64,000 nt of DNA from Hyphomicrobiales bacterium. GTDB lineage: Bacteria; Pseudomonadota; Alphaproteobacteria; Rhizobiales; Rhizobiaceae. The notes beneath the pieces are model-generated. The model made no database searches and was not told where the DNA came from. It worked only from the letters and a program-made list of their open reading frames with translations. The translations under genes and the position numbers were made by a program. The stretch covers positions 62,001-126,000 of the forward strand of contig UBKJ01000014.1 of NCBI GenBank assembly GCA_900465915.1, in the 5' to 3' direction. Positions 45,501 through 60,500 of the stretch are shown in pieces. Positions within the stretch are counted from its first letter, which is position 1; the number at the start of each line of letters is the position of its first letter.

Positions 45501-48500
45501 CATCGTCTTCAATCAAGACGTTGACACGACAGCAGGAACACTAGAGCCGAGCGCGGGAGGAACATCGCAAGGCAGCAATCGAGTTTGGTACGATTTCGAT
45601 GAAACGACAAGTACAATTACGGTGACGTGGGACGATGTCGGACAATGGTCGTCAGGCACCGTCCCAAACGCATTCCAACTGCAGATTAGGGTGTTAGCGC
45701 AAGATTCGATCGATGTCATCTATCGGTACGAAAACGTCGATTGGCAGTCCACATCGTGGAACGGTACGTCGATAGAATTGGCTGGAGGACTTTACGATTT
45801 GCCGCGCCCCGTCGACGGCATCATTGGCATGGACTCCGCGACTGGCAATCTAAACGAACCGGGCGTATGGGCTTTCCAAATCCGCGGTACCAGCCTTATT
45901 GGAGTTCCTACGACAGAAGACGATCTTCTTTACGGGAACAATGGCAATGACCATCTTGAAGGTGGTGCGGGCAACGATTCACTCGACGGCGGCTCCGGCA
46001 ACGATGTTCTAGAAGGTGGAGCGGGGAACGATTCGCTGCTCGATAGCGATGGCGACGACATCCTGATTGGTGGCGACGGAGACGATTATTTCCGGGATAT
46101 CGCTGGCGCAAATAAGTTGTTTGGCGGCGCCGGCGATGACGAATTCGAGGTTTCTGCTACTCATGACGTTTACAATCAGATCGAAGGTGGAGAGGGACGC
46201 GATATCTATCATATAGAAGTCCCTACTGACGGCATCGACACTTTCAACGGTAAAACCATCGTAACTGATTTCGAAATTGGTACGCACGGGGACATTCTAA
46301 GCTTCAATGGGCGCACTATACCATCCGAGCGGCTTCTGCTTGTCCAGGACGGCGCCGATCTTATCCTTTATTACAAACCCGATGTTATCTTTGATATCGG
46401 CTTTGCCACGCTTATTACGCTTCAAGCGGTGAATGGGAGCCTGCTTACCTCCGAAAACTTCGGTGAGGACGATGAAGGCGTACCTGTTTTGGTGAACGGT
46501 AGCCTTTTGGTCGGAACAGATCAGGACGACACGCTTGAGGCCGGTGCCTTAGGCGATGTGCTGGACGGTGGCCGTGGGAATGACACACTGGTGGGAGGCG
46601 ATGGCGCTGATCGCTTCTTTGATGCCGAGGGCAACAACACCATGATGGGTGGCGCAGGCGATGATGTATTCGATTTACAATCCTCCCGTGCGGTCAACAT
46701 CGTAACTGGTGGTCAAGGACGTGATACGTTTTTCGTTCGCGCGACCGGCAACTATGTCCAGGCTACCGCTTCTGCATCAACGATTACCGATTTTGAAGTA
46801 GGAGCCGACGGAGACGTCATTTGTTTCCGTTCTGTACGTGGCATATACGACGATCCGATCGATTTCGATAACATCACGATTCTGCAAGAAGGGTCCGACG
46901 TTGTCATCTACTATGACTTCGCAAGCGATGAAGGAGATGAACTTGTCGAACTTCTGCGTCTCAAGGACACCAATGGAAGCCTACTGACGTTCGACAATTT
47001 TGCGGACTTCGGTGGGCGTACGTATATCCTAACCGAAAACATGACTCTGGTCGGCTCCGACAACGACGATATGCTGATTGGAGGTAGCCTCGATGACAGT
47101 ATTCAGGGTCTTGGTGGTGCCGATGTACTTGATGGTGGCAGAGGCGGCAACGACATTATTGATGGCGGCGCTGGAGACGATTATTTCCGTGGTGTTGGGT
47201 CTGGAAATGGCAATGATACGCTAACCGGTGGCGAAGGGCGCGATCAATTTGAAATCTTGGCGTCGCAATATGGAGTAGGCCCAGGTATTGATGTTATCAC
47301 CGATTTTGTCGTGGGGGATGGCGGTGATGTTCTCGAAATTGTCTGGGAAGATCACGACCCATATGGTGTTCCCGAAATTTTTGCGGCCCAAGACGGTACG
47401 GATACGATCATTTCAATCGTTGTTTTTAGTGACGAAATAGTTACTAGAACACGCAAGCTGGTTCGCCTGCTTGGCGTCGACGCGAGCCAACTTACTGCTG
47501 ACAATATTGTCGGAGGCGCAATTGAGCTTGTTTTGAACCAGGTTATCGTCGGTGATGACGATGACAACTACCTTCAAGGTGACCTAGGCGATGACTATAT
47601 CTATGGTCTTGCCGGAAGCGATTTTCTTGATGGTGGCGGCGGCGATGATGTGCTTCTCGGCGGCGACGGTGACGACTACTTCGACGATATTATCGGTTCC
47701 AATATTATGGATGGCGGAGCCGGCGATGACGAATTTCACCATCTCGGTAAAAACGATCAGCAGGACCATATTACAGGTGGATTGGGACGCGACCGTTTCA
47801 TCATCGGCGATGGCAGCGTTATTGGCTTCGAGCCGATGGTGCTCGCCAATCCTGTCGCGGTGGCTGGCGACATCATTACTGACTTCGAAGCAGGCGCGCA
47901 GGGAGACATCATAGAACTAGATAACCAGTCGGCCATTTATACCGCTGCGGGACTATCGGTTCTTGTTCGTCAAAATGGCGATGACGTGCTTATCTTAAGC
48001 TATAGCTATAAAGGATCAGGAGTCGAGATCGGCGCGCCGCTACTGACACTAAAGAATGTTGACGCAGACGATCTCACTGAGGAAAATTTCGACGGCTTAC
48101 ATATAACGCGTACCGATGATCTTATTCTCAATGGTACGCCTGACGTTGATATACTCTATGGAGGCTGGGGTAACGATAATATCAACGGCGGATACGGTCT
48201 TGATATAATTCATGGCGATGCTGGCGACGATCATATTGTTGGTGACAATGGTGTGTTTCCGGAGCTTGGAAATACGTTTGTCAATTATTTCGGACCGCTG
48301 TCGAGCAGCCTTATTAATACGCTGGGGGGACCCGTCGGCTTCGGCGAACAGGTATTGCCGAGGGGGGACGAAAATACAGCGGTAGTCACCATTCCAAGTG
48401 ACTTCAATGGCGGTATGATTGTCATCAACGGGCTGAAGCTCACCCAAATGTCGTTGCAGACCAATGGTCGACTTGTAATCGGCGATATCACGCTCGGCAT

Positions 48501-51500
48501 TTGGCCACAAGATGTTGATACAGAAGGTGGACCGCTCGTATCCAGTCCTGGTGGTAACTCGCAAGGCTCCAATCAAGTCTGGTATGATTTTGATGCAGTC
48601 AGCAACACGATCACTGTCACCTGGGACGACGTCGGTGCCTATAACAATGGCATTGTCCCGAATGCATTCCAGTTGCAGTTGAAAGTTCTGGAAGACGAGA
48701 GTTTTGACATCGTCTATCGTTATGAGCGGCTGGAATGGACGAAGTCCGTCACGCCCTTTATCAAAACACCCTCGGGAATATTCACGCTACCACTTCCAAC
48801 CGGCGGCGATACAGATTTCGACACGGCTCTCGGCAACATTGGCCAACCCGGCGTATGGACCGCTCAGCTTCGTGGATGGAATCTGATAGTTGAGGAGACA
48901 GAGGACGATTGGCTGTCTGGTGAGGACGGTAACGACATTCTCGAAGGCGGTCTGGGCAATGATTATCTGGACGGCGGAGCCGGATTTGATATCCTGAATG
49001 GCGGCAGCGGACGAGATACATTCGTCATCTCATTTGAAGATCGGATTGGCAATGGCGACATACAGTTCCCGTATGTTGTGCAGGCTGATGTGGTCACCGA
49101 CTTCGAAGCCGGTGTCGATGGCGATATAGTTGAGGCTTCATTGGCCCAAATCGAGGGAGGGATTCTAGTTGTCCAAGAGGGCAATGACGCCGTTATCAAA
49201 GGAGTGCGATACAAGGAGGCTAATGGCAACTATGTCTACACGACGGCTATGATTCTCCGCGATGTTGATGTCACGAATCTAGTGTCAGAGAATTTTGGCG
49301 GATTAACGCTGCTGACCATCCTCGATCAAACGATTCAAGGTACAATTTACGACGATGTCCTGCGCGGAAGTCTTGGCAACGATATCATCGACGGAGGTTT
49401 GGGCGCCGATGTGATTTTCGGCGGAGTAGGCAACGACCATCTCATTGGCGACAGTGGATCTCTCATTGACGATCCGCTCGTTGCAGAAGGGCTCGCCATA
49501 GTCGGTCCAACCACAAATGCGCTCGCTAACACGCTGGGTGGTGCGAGCGGATTTGGCGAAGCCACCTTAGTTCGTGGCCAAGGCAACTCCGCCAATTTCA
49601 ATATTCCATCAGACTTCAACGGCGGGCAGGTTAGCATCGATGGCATGATCGTTAATGAGATAACGGTCGGCACAAGCGGCAATGTCAATATCGGATCGCT
49701 GAGGTTGGAGGCTTGGCCCCATTATGTTGACACGCGCGCGGGTGTGTTGACGGCGAGCCCCGGGGGTAATTCGACCGGTAGCAATCAAGTCTGGATCGAC
49801 TTCGACGCGGCAACGAATATCATCACTGTGACATGGGACGACGTTGGCGGTTTCCCTTCCGGGACGGTTCCGGATGCCTTTCAGATTCAGATCAAGGTTC
49901 TTGGCGACAGCGAATTTGGCGTTATCTATCGCTACGAACATCTTGAATGGAGCTTTCCCTATTCCAGCCCGTATCTTTCGGTTGGAGGAAGCAACGCGAC
50001 CAATCTTCCCATTCCTGCCGCGGGCGCGCTCGACTTCGATACAAGCGAAGGTAATCTCGGATTGCCCGGTGTCTGGTACACGCATGTGCACGGCAAGGAG
50101 ATCGCAGATTTTCAGCGCGACAATGACACGCTCAATGGCGGCGGCGGAGACGATCTGCTTGAAGGTGGGCGAGGGGCGGATCTCCTCGATGGTGGGGATG
50201 GAGCCGATACACTAATTGGCGGCGATGGCGACGACATTTTCGACGGCATTGGTACGGATAACAATGTCGATATAATGGTAGGTGGTTTAGGACGTGACAC
50301 CTTCCGCTATCTCGACGGTGATAGTTATGCGCAATACCGTGTTGAAGATATCATCACGGACTTCGAAGCTGGCGCCAATGGCGACATCATCAGCGTTCGG
50401 AACTTATACGGGAATCCATTTATGGATGGCCGGCTCGTCGTTAAACAAGACGGCTCTGATACCATAATTGTTTGCGATAATTACGGTTCGCCTTTCTCGA
50501 TGTTGCGTTTGATTGGAGTCGACGCGAATACGCTTACGCCAGAGAATTTCGGTGGTCTTTCATTCCCTCTCGAAATTTCTGCCAGTATTGACGATACCGA
50601 CGAAGGCCACGTACTGACAGGTGGTTCTGGTGATGACCGGATTTACGGCTTCGGTGGCGCTGACACCATCTACGGTTATGCAGGTAACGACAAACTTGCA
50701 GGCGGCGCCGATGGAGATATCATCGATGCCGGCGAGGGTGATGACTGGGTGTCGGGTCAAGACGGCAACGACCAAATTTCTGGCGGTGAAGGTGACGATA
50801 TTCTTGCCGGCGGGGCTGGGGACGACGTTATCTACGGAGGTGTAGTTACGCAATCCTTTGCCGACGCTGACGTTTTTGAAGGCGGCCGTGGGGACGATCA
50901 ACTCTTTGGCGGCAGCGGCAACGATCTTTACCGTTTCGCGCGTGGAGACGGACGTGACACGATCGAGGATGCAGGTGGCAGCGATCGCATCGAATTTGGA
51001 GCCGGAATTACGCCGGATCAGATTAGCGTAGTGCAGATTGGCAATGATGTGGAGCTTCGAATCGACGCAAATGGCGGCCGTGTTCGTCTTCGCAATGCCC
51101 TTTCCTCGGAATCCGAGGCAGGAAAGATCGAGGCGATCGCGTTCGCTAATGGCTCCGTCTGGTCGTGGACTGATGTTCTCGACCGTTCAATCGTCGCAAC
51201 CAATCGCGACGATGTGTTGAAGCTTGTAGGCAGCTTGAACATACTTGATGGCTTGGCCGGGAACGATCAGCTCAATGGAAGTGACGGCGACGATACGCTT
51301 ATTGGCGGAACCGGCGACGATATTCTTAAAGGTGGCGTCGGTAACGATACCTATTTGTTTAATTTAGGGGATGGCCAAGATACTATTACCGACGCTGTCG
51401 GGCTGAACAAGTTGATCTTCGGCGTCGGAATCTCCGCAAATCAAGTGCGAATGGTACGAGGACTGTCGACGGCGTCGCTTGAGATCATGGGGACCGGCGA

Positions 51501-54500
51501 TCGGATCAATCTCGGCAGCTATCCTTCCGAGACCATGGCCACGTTGTCCGTCCAGTTTGCAGACGGTACGGTTTGGTCGCCGGCGACACTTGCGGCGATG
51601 GCGATGGCTTCCTCTGAGGGAGCTGACCGCATCTACGGAACGGGCAATGCCGATGTTCTTACGGGGGGCGCAGGAGATGACGAGCTCAATGGGCTCGACG
51701 GAAACGACCATCTGGCGGGAGGATCCGGTAGCGATCGGCTTCTGGGCGGTGCGGGCGACGACGTCTACGAATTTGCGCTTGGTGACGGCCAGGATGTCAT
51801 AAGCGATGCTTCCGGCTTCGATGCGATAGCTTTTGGAGCGGGGATCACCGAAAATCTTGTTGCTGTCGAACAGAGCAGCGACGGCGCCAATCTCATCGTC
51901 AAGATTCGGGGAACGACCGATCGTCTCACGATCATCAACGGAACTACAACTGGCGAAATCGAAGAGTTGCACTTCGCCGATGGCGCGATCTGGACGTATG
52001 CCGATATGTTGGCGCGCGTCGCCACTCCTATCGATGACTTCATTTTCGGCGACAGCAGCGCCAACATTCTGCGTGGCGGTGCTGGCAACGATACCTTAAC
52101 GGGCGGTGAGGGAGATGACGTTTATCAATATGTTCGCGGCGACGGACGTGACGTCATTCGCGAAAGTGGCGCCTCGCTAGGTGATCGCCTGGAGATATCC
52201 GGCTACCAACTCTCCGATGTGCGTTTCTCGCGTCGCGGTAGCGACAGCCTCGATCTAGTTATTCGCTTCTCTGACGCCGGCGACTCGATTGTCGTTATCA
52301 ACGGTTTGGCGTCTGATGCCCGTAAGGTCGACAGCATTACGCTGACGGACAGTGATACGTCTTTGACGATTGACGATGTTCGCGCGCTCCTCGTGGCTGA
52401 CCTCGGCAGTGATGGAAGCGACGTCATCGTCGGGACAAACGCCGATGATATGCTGGAAGGAGGCAAGGGCGATGATCTTCTGGTCGGAGGTCTGGGGAAC
52501 GATACCTATGTCTACCGAGCCGGTGACGGCGACGACCGCATAGTCGCCCTTGGCGGAGGACAGGATCAGGTTCAACTCGTTGATTATAACGTGTCGGATA
52601 TCGCCTACGCCATGCGTGGCGGCCCGACCAGCAACGATTTGGTGATCCGATTCAAGGGTGAGCGCGATCGCCTGATTCTTCAGGATGCTCTCAGTTCTTC
52701 CAATACCAGCTCCATGGGCGTTTCGCTTCGCTTCGCCAATGGTACGATATGGGGCCGCGACGCCATGCGCGCTCGCGCACTAAGCGACGCTGACGGGGCG
52801 GGCGACGACAATATCTATGGATTCGATGGAAACGACACTTTTATTGCGCAGGCGGGCGACGATTTCATATCTGGCGGCGCGGGATACGACACCTACGTTT
52901 ATTCGCGCGGTAAGGGGAACGACACCGTTGAGGATGCCGAGATAGCGGTAGCTTCCCACGACAAAGTCGTCTTCGACGGTATTGCTTCAACCGAAGTCAC
53001 GATCGAGCGCCTTTTCAAAGGGAGCGATACGATCGTTTTCCGTTTTGGCTCGGCCAGCGATAGCCTTACGGTTATTGATGCGCTCTCCGAAAATAGCGCC
53101 GGGATCGAGTCCTATGTCTTCTCTGACGGCGTTGTCTGGAACAAGGCTTCACTGCTTCCTCTACTTGACAACAATGCACCGGTCGCAGGCGGCGACGGCT
53201 ACTTCAGCGTTACAACTGGATTGCCGCTGGTCATCTCGAAAGAAATCTTGCTGCGCAATGACTTCGACGCCGACGGCGACGACTTGCGCATCATCTCCGT
53301 GAGTGGCGGCGCTAACGGCATAGCGGAGCTCAACGCCAATGGCGACGTTGTTTTCACCGCCGCAAATGGATATGCGGGACCAACGACCATCACTTATCGT
53401 GTTTCAGATAACCGCAATGGGATTGCCGAAGGCGCCGTCGATATTCGCGTGCGGCCAGTCGCTACCGCCCGCGACGATTATGGCTTCACAGTCGATGAAG
53501 ACGGTTTCCTGACAATCCGCAGCGAGCGGCTGCTATCGAACGACCTTGATGGCGACCGTATGATCATCGCCCAGGTCCTCGATGTGCAAAACGGCGCCGC
53601 TAGCCTGACGAGCAACGGAGAGATCAGTTTCACGCCGAACGCCAACTTCCATGGCACGGCGCAGTTGACCTATGTGGCGAACACGCCTGAAGGCGGCCGT
53701 GCGGAAGCGGTCGCCTATATAACGGTTCTGCCTGTCAACGACGCGCCGGTCGCAGTGGCGGATAGCGGTTTCGTCACGGCCGAAGGGCACGCTTTCCAAA
53801 TCGCGATTGCCGACCTTTTGCAGAATGATCACGATATCGACGGCGATGCCCTATCCCTTCGTTCGGTGACGTCGAGCGCTAATGTCAACGTCTCGATAAG
53901 CCCCGACGGCGTCCTTGTCGTCCAGCCTCTCGACTACTTCTTTGGTCAGGGCTATTTCGACTACACCATCGCAGATCCGTCGGGTATGACAGCGACGGCG
54001 CGCGTGACCATCACGGTGACTCCGGTCAACGATCCGCCGGAAGCGAAACCGGATCGTTTCGAAACAGACGAAGGCGAACCTATCCGCGAGGATAATCCGG
54101 TCGTCGTGAACGTTCTCGACCTTATCGCGAACGACATCGAGCGCGACGGTGATCCGCTCACTGTCACGAGCGTCGGCAGTACTTACGGCGGCAATGCGCA
54201 ACTGCTGGAGAACCACACGGTCCTATTCACGCCTTGGAACAATTTCAACGGTGAGGCTTGGTTCGAATATACGATCGATGATGGACAGGGTGGCCAAAGC
54301 ACCACGCGGGCCACGATCGTGTATGGCGCGGTCAACGATATTCCGGTCGCGAACGACGACAGCGTCGACAGCAGGACAGACCCCTCCCTCAAGGTTCTAC
54401 TGCACGGACTTGAAGACACACCAATCGAGATTCCGCTCGCGGAGCTGATGAAGAACGACTTTGACGTCGAGTCGCTCAACCTGACGTTCCAAAGCGCCGG

Positions 54501-57500
54501 CAACGCTATTAACGGCGATATCGAGATTACGGATCACGGGACGATCATCTTCCGTCCCGATCAGGACTATTGGGGCTATGCGACGTTCAGCTATGTCATC
54601 GCGGATCCGGAAGGGGCAGTCAATGATGCGACAGTCACAATGTGGTTCGACAATGTCGGCGATGCGCCACCAGTCGCCGTCAGTGACACGATTCAGGTTT
54701 ACGAAGATATTCCGGTCATTATTCCGATCGAGACCTTGTTGGCTAACGACACCGACATCGACCGGGATCCGATCCGCTTTGTAAGCTGGAGCCTGCCAAA
54801 CCTCGCCGATGGACCGCTCAACGGCGTTATCACTTATAATGAAAATGGCGATCTGGTTTTCGCGCCGGACGCAAACAAGACCCACTCATCGGGTTTTTAT
54901 TACCGCATCACCGATGACCGCGACGGCGAGTCGATCGGCTGGGTCGATCTTCAAGTGATCCCGGTCGCCGATGACCCTACCGCAGTCGCCGACGAAGTAG
55001 CGCCGACGCCGTTCAATGTTCCGATCGTCATTCGCGTGTCGGACATCATGAAAAATGACTTCGACGTCGACGATGTGAATTTCCGCGATGAAATTCTCAT
55101 CCCGAATCCTAATCTGCGCTTCGTGGGCGTCGATTCTGTGAGCAACGGTACAGTCGAGATCATTGAGACGGATGGCGAGCAGTTTATCGTCATCCGGCAG
55201 ACTGCAGGGTTTACGGGCGATATCTCCATTCAGTACCGCATCGCAGATTCGACAGGTCTAGAGGATATCGGTTTCATCGCCGCTTCGGTGGCTGACACCT
55301 ACACCGGCGTTTTGACTGGAACATCGCTGGTCGATCTCCTGATTGGCAACAGCAGTGACGACACCATCATTGGTCGGGACGGCAATGACTTGATCCAAGG
55401 CCTTGCGGGCAATGACCGGCTCGAAGGTGGTCTCGGCGACGACACCATTCAGGGCGGCGATGGCGACGATCTGATTATCGGCGGCGATGGCGCCGACGCG
55501 ATTGACGGGGGCAATGGATATGACACTGTCGATTTCTTGGGCTCGAACACAGGCGTGCGTGCGGACCTGGAATCGCGTGTGGGGCAGGGTGGGTTCGCTC
55601 AAGGTGACCTCTATCTCAATGTAGAGGCGTTGAGCGGCACTGCGTTCAACGATACGCTGGGTGGCGATGCAGGCGATAACCGGTTGGAAGGTCGGGATGG
55701 TCGCGATACGCTTGAAGGTCGGGCGGGCGACGACATGTTGCTCGGCGGTTCCGGCGATGACACGCTCGATGGCGGAACCGGCGCTGATTTGCTTGATGGC
55801 GGTGAGGGGGTTGATACGGCGTCGTACTTCAACTCGACGGCCGCAGTGACGATTTCGCTGGCTAACGGAACAGTATCGGGCGGAGACGCGGTCGGCGACA
55901 CCCTTATCAGCATTGAGAATCTTACAGGCTCGAACTTTGCCGATGTATTGACCGGCGATGGAGGCGCAAACATCCTGAATGGCGGTCGTGGGGCCGATAT
56001 TTTGAATGGCGGAGATGGGGACGACATCCTGATCGGCGGCCGCGATGGCGATACGCTGATCGGGGGCGCCGGCGTCGACATTGCCGACTACACGCTTTCG
56101 ACTGAAGGCGTGACGGTCGATATGGCCAACGGTACGGCAGGAGGCGGCGATGCCGAAGGGGATACCTTCAGCAGTATCGAAATCATCCAAGGCTCATTTC
56201 ATGACGACGTTATTCGCGGCGACGATTCCGACAACCGTCTTCGCGGTGGCCGTGGCGCCGACATTCTCGACGGACGCGGCGGCTTCGACACGGCAGACTA
56301 TTCGCTCGCAGACGAGGCTGTGAGGGTCGATCTCTCGCTGGGGCAGGGACTAGCGGGAGAAGCATTGGGTGATACGCTCGTCAACATCGAGAAGCTGCAA
56401 GGTTCGATTTTTGCGGACACCTTCATTGGAAGCGCCGGTTCCGATACGTTTGACGGCGGCTTCGGCGACGATGATCTGCGCGGCGGCCAAGGTTCGGATA
56501 ACTACCTGTTCGGTTATGACAGCGGTGAGGACATCGTCACGGAAGTCGGCAATGCCGAAGATATCGATCGTATTGTTCTGGGATCGACGATCCTGCCCAA
56601 GGATTTGTCGGTCATCCGAGAAGGTGACGATCTTCTGCTTGAGCTTGAGCGCGATGATGGCTTCCTAATCGATACGATCCGCATCAAGGATCATTTCGTC
56701 GGCCGGGAGTCCGGCGTCGAGGAGGTCGTTTTCTCCGACGGCACGATCTGGGATCGTCAGCGTATCAACGATTTGCAGCGTGTGGGCCGCTTCAATGCGG
56801 AGGACGATGTCTATCTGTTCGGAATAGAAGATATCGATGCTGTCATCGATCCGACCACGTTGTTCGTGAACGACGCCAGCGAAGGGCAGGGAAACCTGAC
56901 GTTGCTTTCGGTGCAGAATGCGGTCAACGGCACAGTCAGCATTCGGCCTGACGGGACGATTGCTTTCCTTGGCGCTCAGGACTTCAATGGTGAGGCCTTC
57001 TTCGACTACACCGTCGTCGACGAGTTCGGCCGGGAATCGACCGCAACCGTCGAGGTCGACCTGTCGCCGGTCAATGACGCGCCCGTAGGCGTCAATGAAG
57101 ATACGATCTTCTATGCCGACGAAGATACGGTTTTCCGGATTCCGATCTCTGTTCTTGTCGCAAACGACATAGACGTTGATGGCGACGAGTTGACTATCAT
57201 CGGCATCACGCCGCTCTTCGACGAGACGGGCGCTAAGCTTTATCCATTCTGGACGTTCGAATATCCGCAAGAAGGAACGAATGTCGCAGCGAAGATCGTC
57301 GGCGATTATCTGGAATTTCTTCCGGCATACGACCATTTCGGTTACGCCGGCTTCACCTATATCGTTGCCGATCCCGATGGATTGACTTCCACAGCGACCG
57401 TCCAACTCTATATCAATCCGATCAACGATGCGCCGCGCAGTGGCGAAGACAAACGTACAATCCGGCTTGAGCGCACCACAGACATTACGGTCGCAAGCCT

Positions 57501-60500
57501 GCTCGCGAACGACTATGATATCGAGGACGATGGCTTCACCTTTGTTGGCATCCACTCGGCGATCAATGGCGCCGTTGTTCTGAACGCGCAGACAGGCACT
57601 ATATCTTTCACGCCCAGTGAGCTTGGCGAAGCCAGCTTTCAGTACGATCTTCTCGACGAACGGGGCGCGACTTCGACGATTACCGTCTCGGTCAAAGTCA
57701 TTCCGCTCAACGACGCGCCGATTGCGCATGACGACGGCGGTTTCGTGACTCTTGAGGATCAGGCCCTGGTGATTGATCCGGCCATCCTACTGGCTAACGA
57801 TACCGATGATACGGATCCGTTGGACGATATCGTTATGTTGTCCGGCGTTGAGCGTTTCCCTCTCAACGGAAAGGTGATGATCCGGGAAGATGGTATGATC
57901 GTCTTCACGCCGCGAGCCGACTACAACGGCGAGGCGGGCTTTGTCTACTATGTCTCCGACGGCAACGGCGGATTCGACGAAGCCTTTGTCTCCATTACGG
58001 TCATGCCCGACAACGACGCGCCGATCCTGCGTGACGACATGGCGTACGGCGCAGAGGATGGCGCGATTTTTGTGCTGGCGGCAGAAGCCTTCGGTAACGA
58101 TCTGGAACCGGACGGCGACGTCCTGTTCTTTGAAAGCGCCGGCGTCGTGGGCGTCCTCGACCATAACAAATTCTTATCGTCTGACGCTCTCTACTCAGCC
58201 AGCATGAACAATGGCGATCCGTTGCCCGAATGGTTGACATTCGATTCCACGTCGATGACTTTCAGGGGGCTGATGCCGACCGGAACGGCTCCTATCACTG
58301 TTCTTATCAAGGTCTATGACCCTGCATCCGATTCCGCTTTCGTACGTCGCATAACGTTCGACGCTGACAATACCGGCGCGCTTGTCGGCGGCGTTTCCTA
58401 TCTAACCGAGGTTCTGGACGGATACCAAGTCCGGGGCCACTATGCTGCCGACTTCGAGTTCGGCGCCAAGACGATCGGGTCCAACAATACCGTGACCGCC
58501 GCGCTGTCCAGTGACTCGCCTTGGCCGACATGGCTGGCATTCGATCCCGATACACTCACGTTTACAGGCACGCCACCTCAAGGGGTGACAAATCCGTTCG
58601 ACGTTAACCTGACTTTTACCTATCAGAAGCCGGATATGACGGAGGCGGAAACTTTCGTCGAGACCATGACGATCGATCCCGCGAGGGTTGCTGGCGGCAT
58701 ATCCTATAATAGCGATATCGCCCTGTTTGATATCAGCAACGGCACGTTCACGGCGCGATTGGCCAATGGGCGTCCGTTGCCATCATGGCTAACTTTCAAC
58801 CCTGAAACCATGATGGTGGAGTTGACAGGGATTCCGCCCGCGCCAGATGCCGAACTTGCGCGCGTGCAGATCGTCTTCACGCCCAACGAAGTAGCGCTGC
58901 CACAAGGCGCTTATGCGGCAAGCAAGCGCGACTTTGCGTTCGAGTTCGTTGTCGACCCGACCGAACCGCTCGACCCAGCGATCAACGCTTTGCTGACCAA
59001 CGATTCTTATTTCGAAGCCCAGGGTTTGTTCGCGCTCGATTTGGGTGACGCTAGTTCGCTTGCCGCGAGCCGCGAGAGCCTTGCGGAATTGCCGTCCTGG
59101 TTGACATTCAATAACGAGACGCTGACTTTCGAAGGTGTGCCTCCGCCAGAGTTTGTCGGTGCGGTGCCTGTGCGCATCGATGTCGCCGGAAACGGCGGCG
59201 ACCTGCCCACCATGTCGGTCATCACCGATCTGCGCGTCGACGCCATCTATCACGTCAAGAACCAGACCGGAATCTCGGCTGATGTTCTCGCCGAACGGAT
59301 CAATCTGTCGACGCCGGAAGATTTTAACGGATCGATCGCAATCGTCTATTACGCTCGTGATGAAAAGGGCGCGGTTTCGATCGAGCCCGCGATCATCGTC
59401 ATGAATGTCCGACCGACGCCGGAAATTCCCGACGCCGAAAACGACACTGTGTTTGCGACGGAAGATCAGACCGCGACGTTCGCCGTCGACGCTTTGATCA
59501 CCAACGATCATGACGATGATGGCGACGCCTTCCAGGCGATCAGCTTCGGCCAGCCCGCGCATGGTCAACTGACGTTAAATCTGGCGGTGAGAACGATCGA
59601 TGTACCCAAGGAGCTGACAACCCTCGTTAGCGGAACATATTCCGTAACGATGGCGGACGGTTCCGAGCTTCCAGACTGGATAACGGTCGACGCACAAACG
59701 GGTAGACTGACAGCGACAGTGCCGTTCGTCTATCGTGGAGAGCTCGAGTTCGCTTACAGCGTATCCGATGGCGCGACGGTCGAAAATTTTAACGCCAAGA
59801 CTTTCTTCAACGGCAACGTCGGCGCTACGTTGACATATACGCCGACGCCTGGCTTCTCGGGAACGGATAGCTTTGCCTATACGATCACTGACCACAAAGA
59901 TGGCAGTGCACAGGCGACCGTGACCATCCAGGTCGCGGCGGTCAACGATCCGCCGGTCGCAGTAGAGGATTCGATCGTTGCGATCGAAGACACGCCGCTT
60001 GTTATCGACGCGGCTACACTGCTTTTGAACGACACCGACGTCGATGGCGATCCACTTACGCTGATCGACGTAAGCAATGCAGTCCACGGCACGGTCGCGT
60101 TTGATGGCGCAAACATCAGTTTCACTCCCGACCATAATTTCGATGGACACGCCGAGTTCGACTATACGGTTAGCGACGGCTCCGACGGCAGCTCTGTCGG
60201 CCATGTGAACGTCATCGTGCAGTCGACCAATCAGGCCCCGGTCGTGGTCACTGATACGTTCAATGGAGTCGAGGATTCGCCTATCGTCGTCGACATCGCA
60301 GACCTAATCGCGAATGATTTCGATCTGGATGGAGACGAGATGCACTTCGTCTCTGTGCGTGATATCAGCGATGACGGGAGCGTTTTCACGCTTCCTGGCG
60401 GAAAGCTGCAATTCGTTCCCGATGAAAATGTGAGCGGCCTTGTCACGTTCGAATATACGATTTCCGACGGTCGTCGTACCGGTACCGGCACGATCCAGTT

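Noticed and set aside
55258..57729. Antisense frames of 310 and 354 codons within the repeat region
   Set aside because: Periodic Asp/Gly/Asn codons on the plus strand leave few stops on the other strand; the Val/Ile/Arg/Asp translations carry no independent signal.
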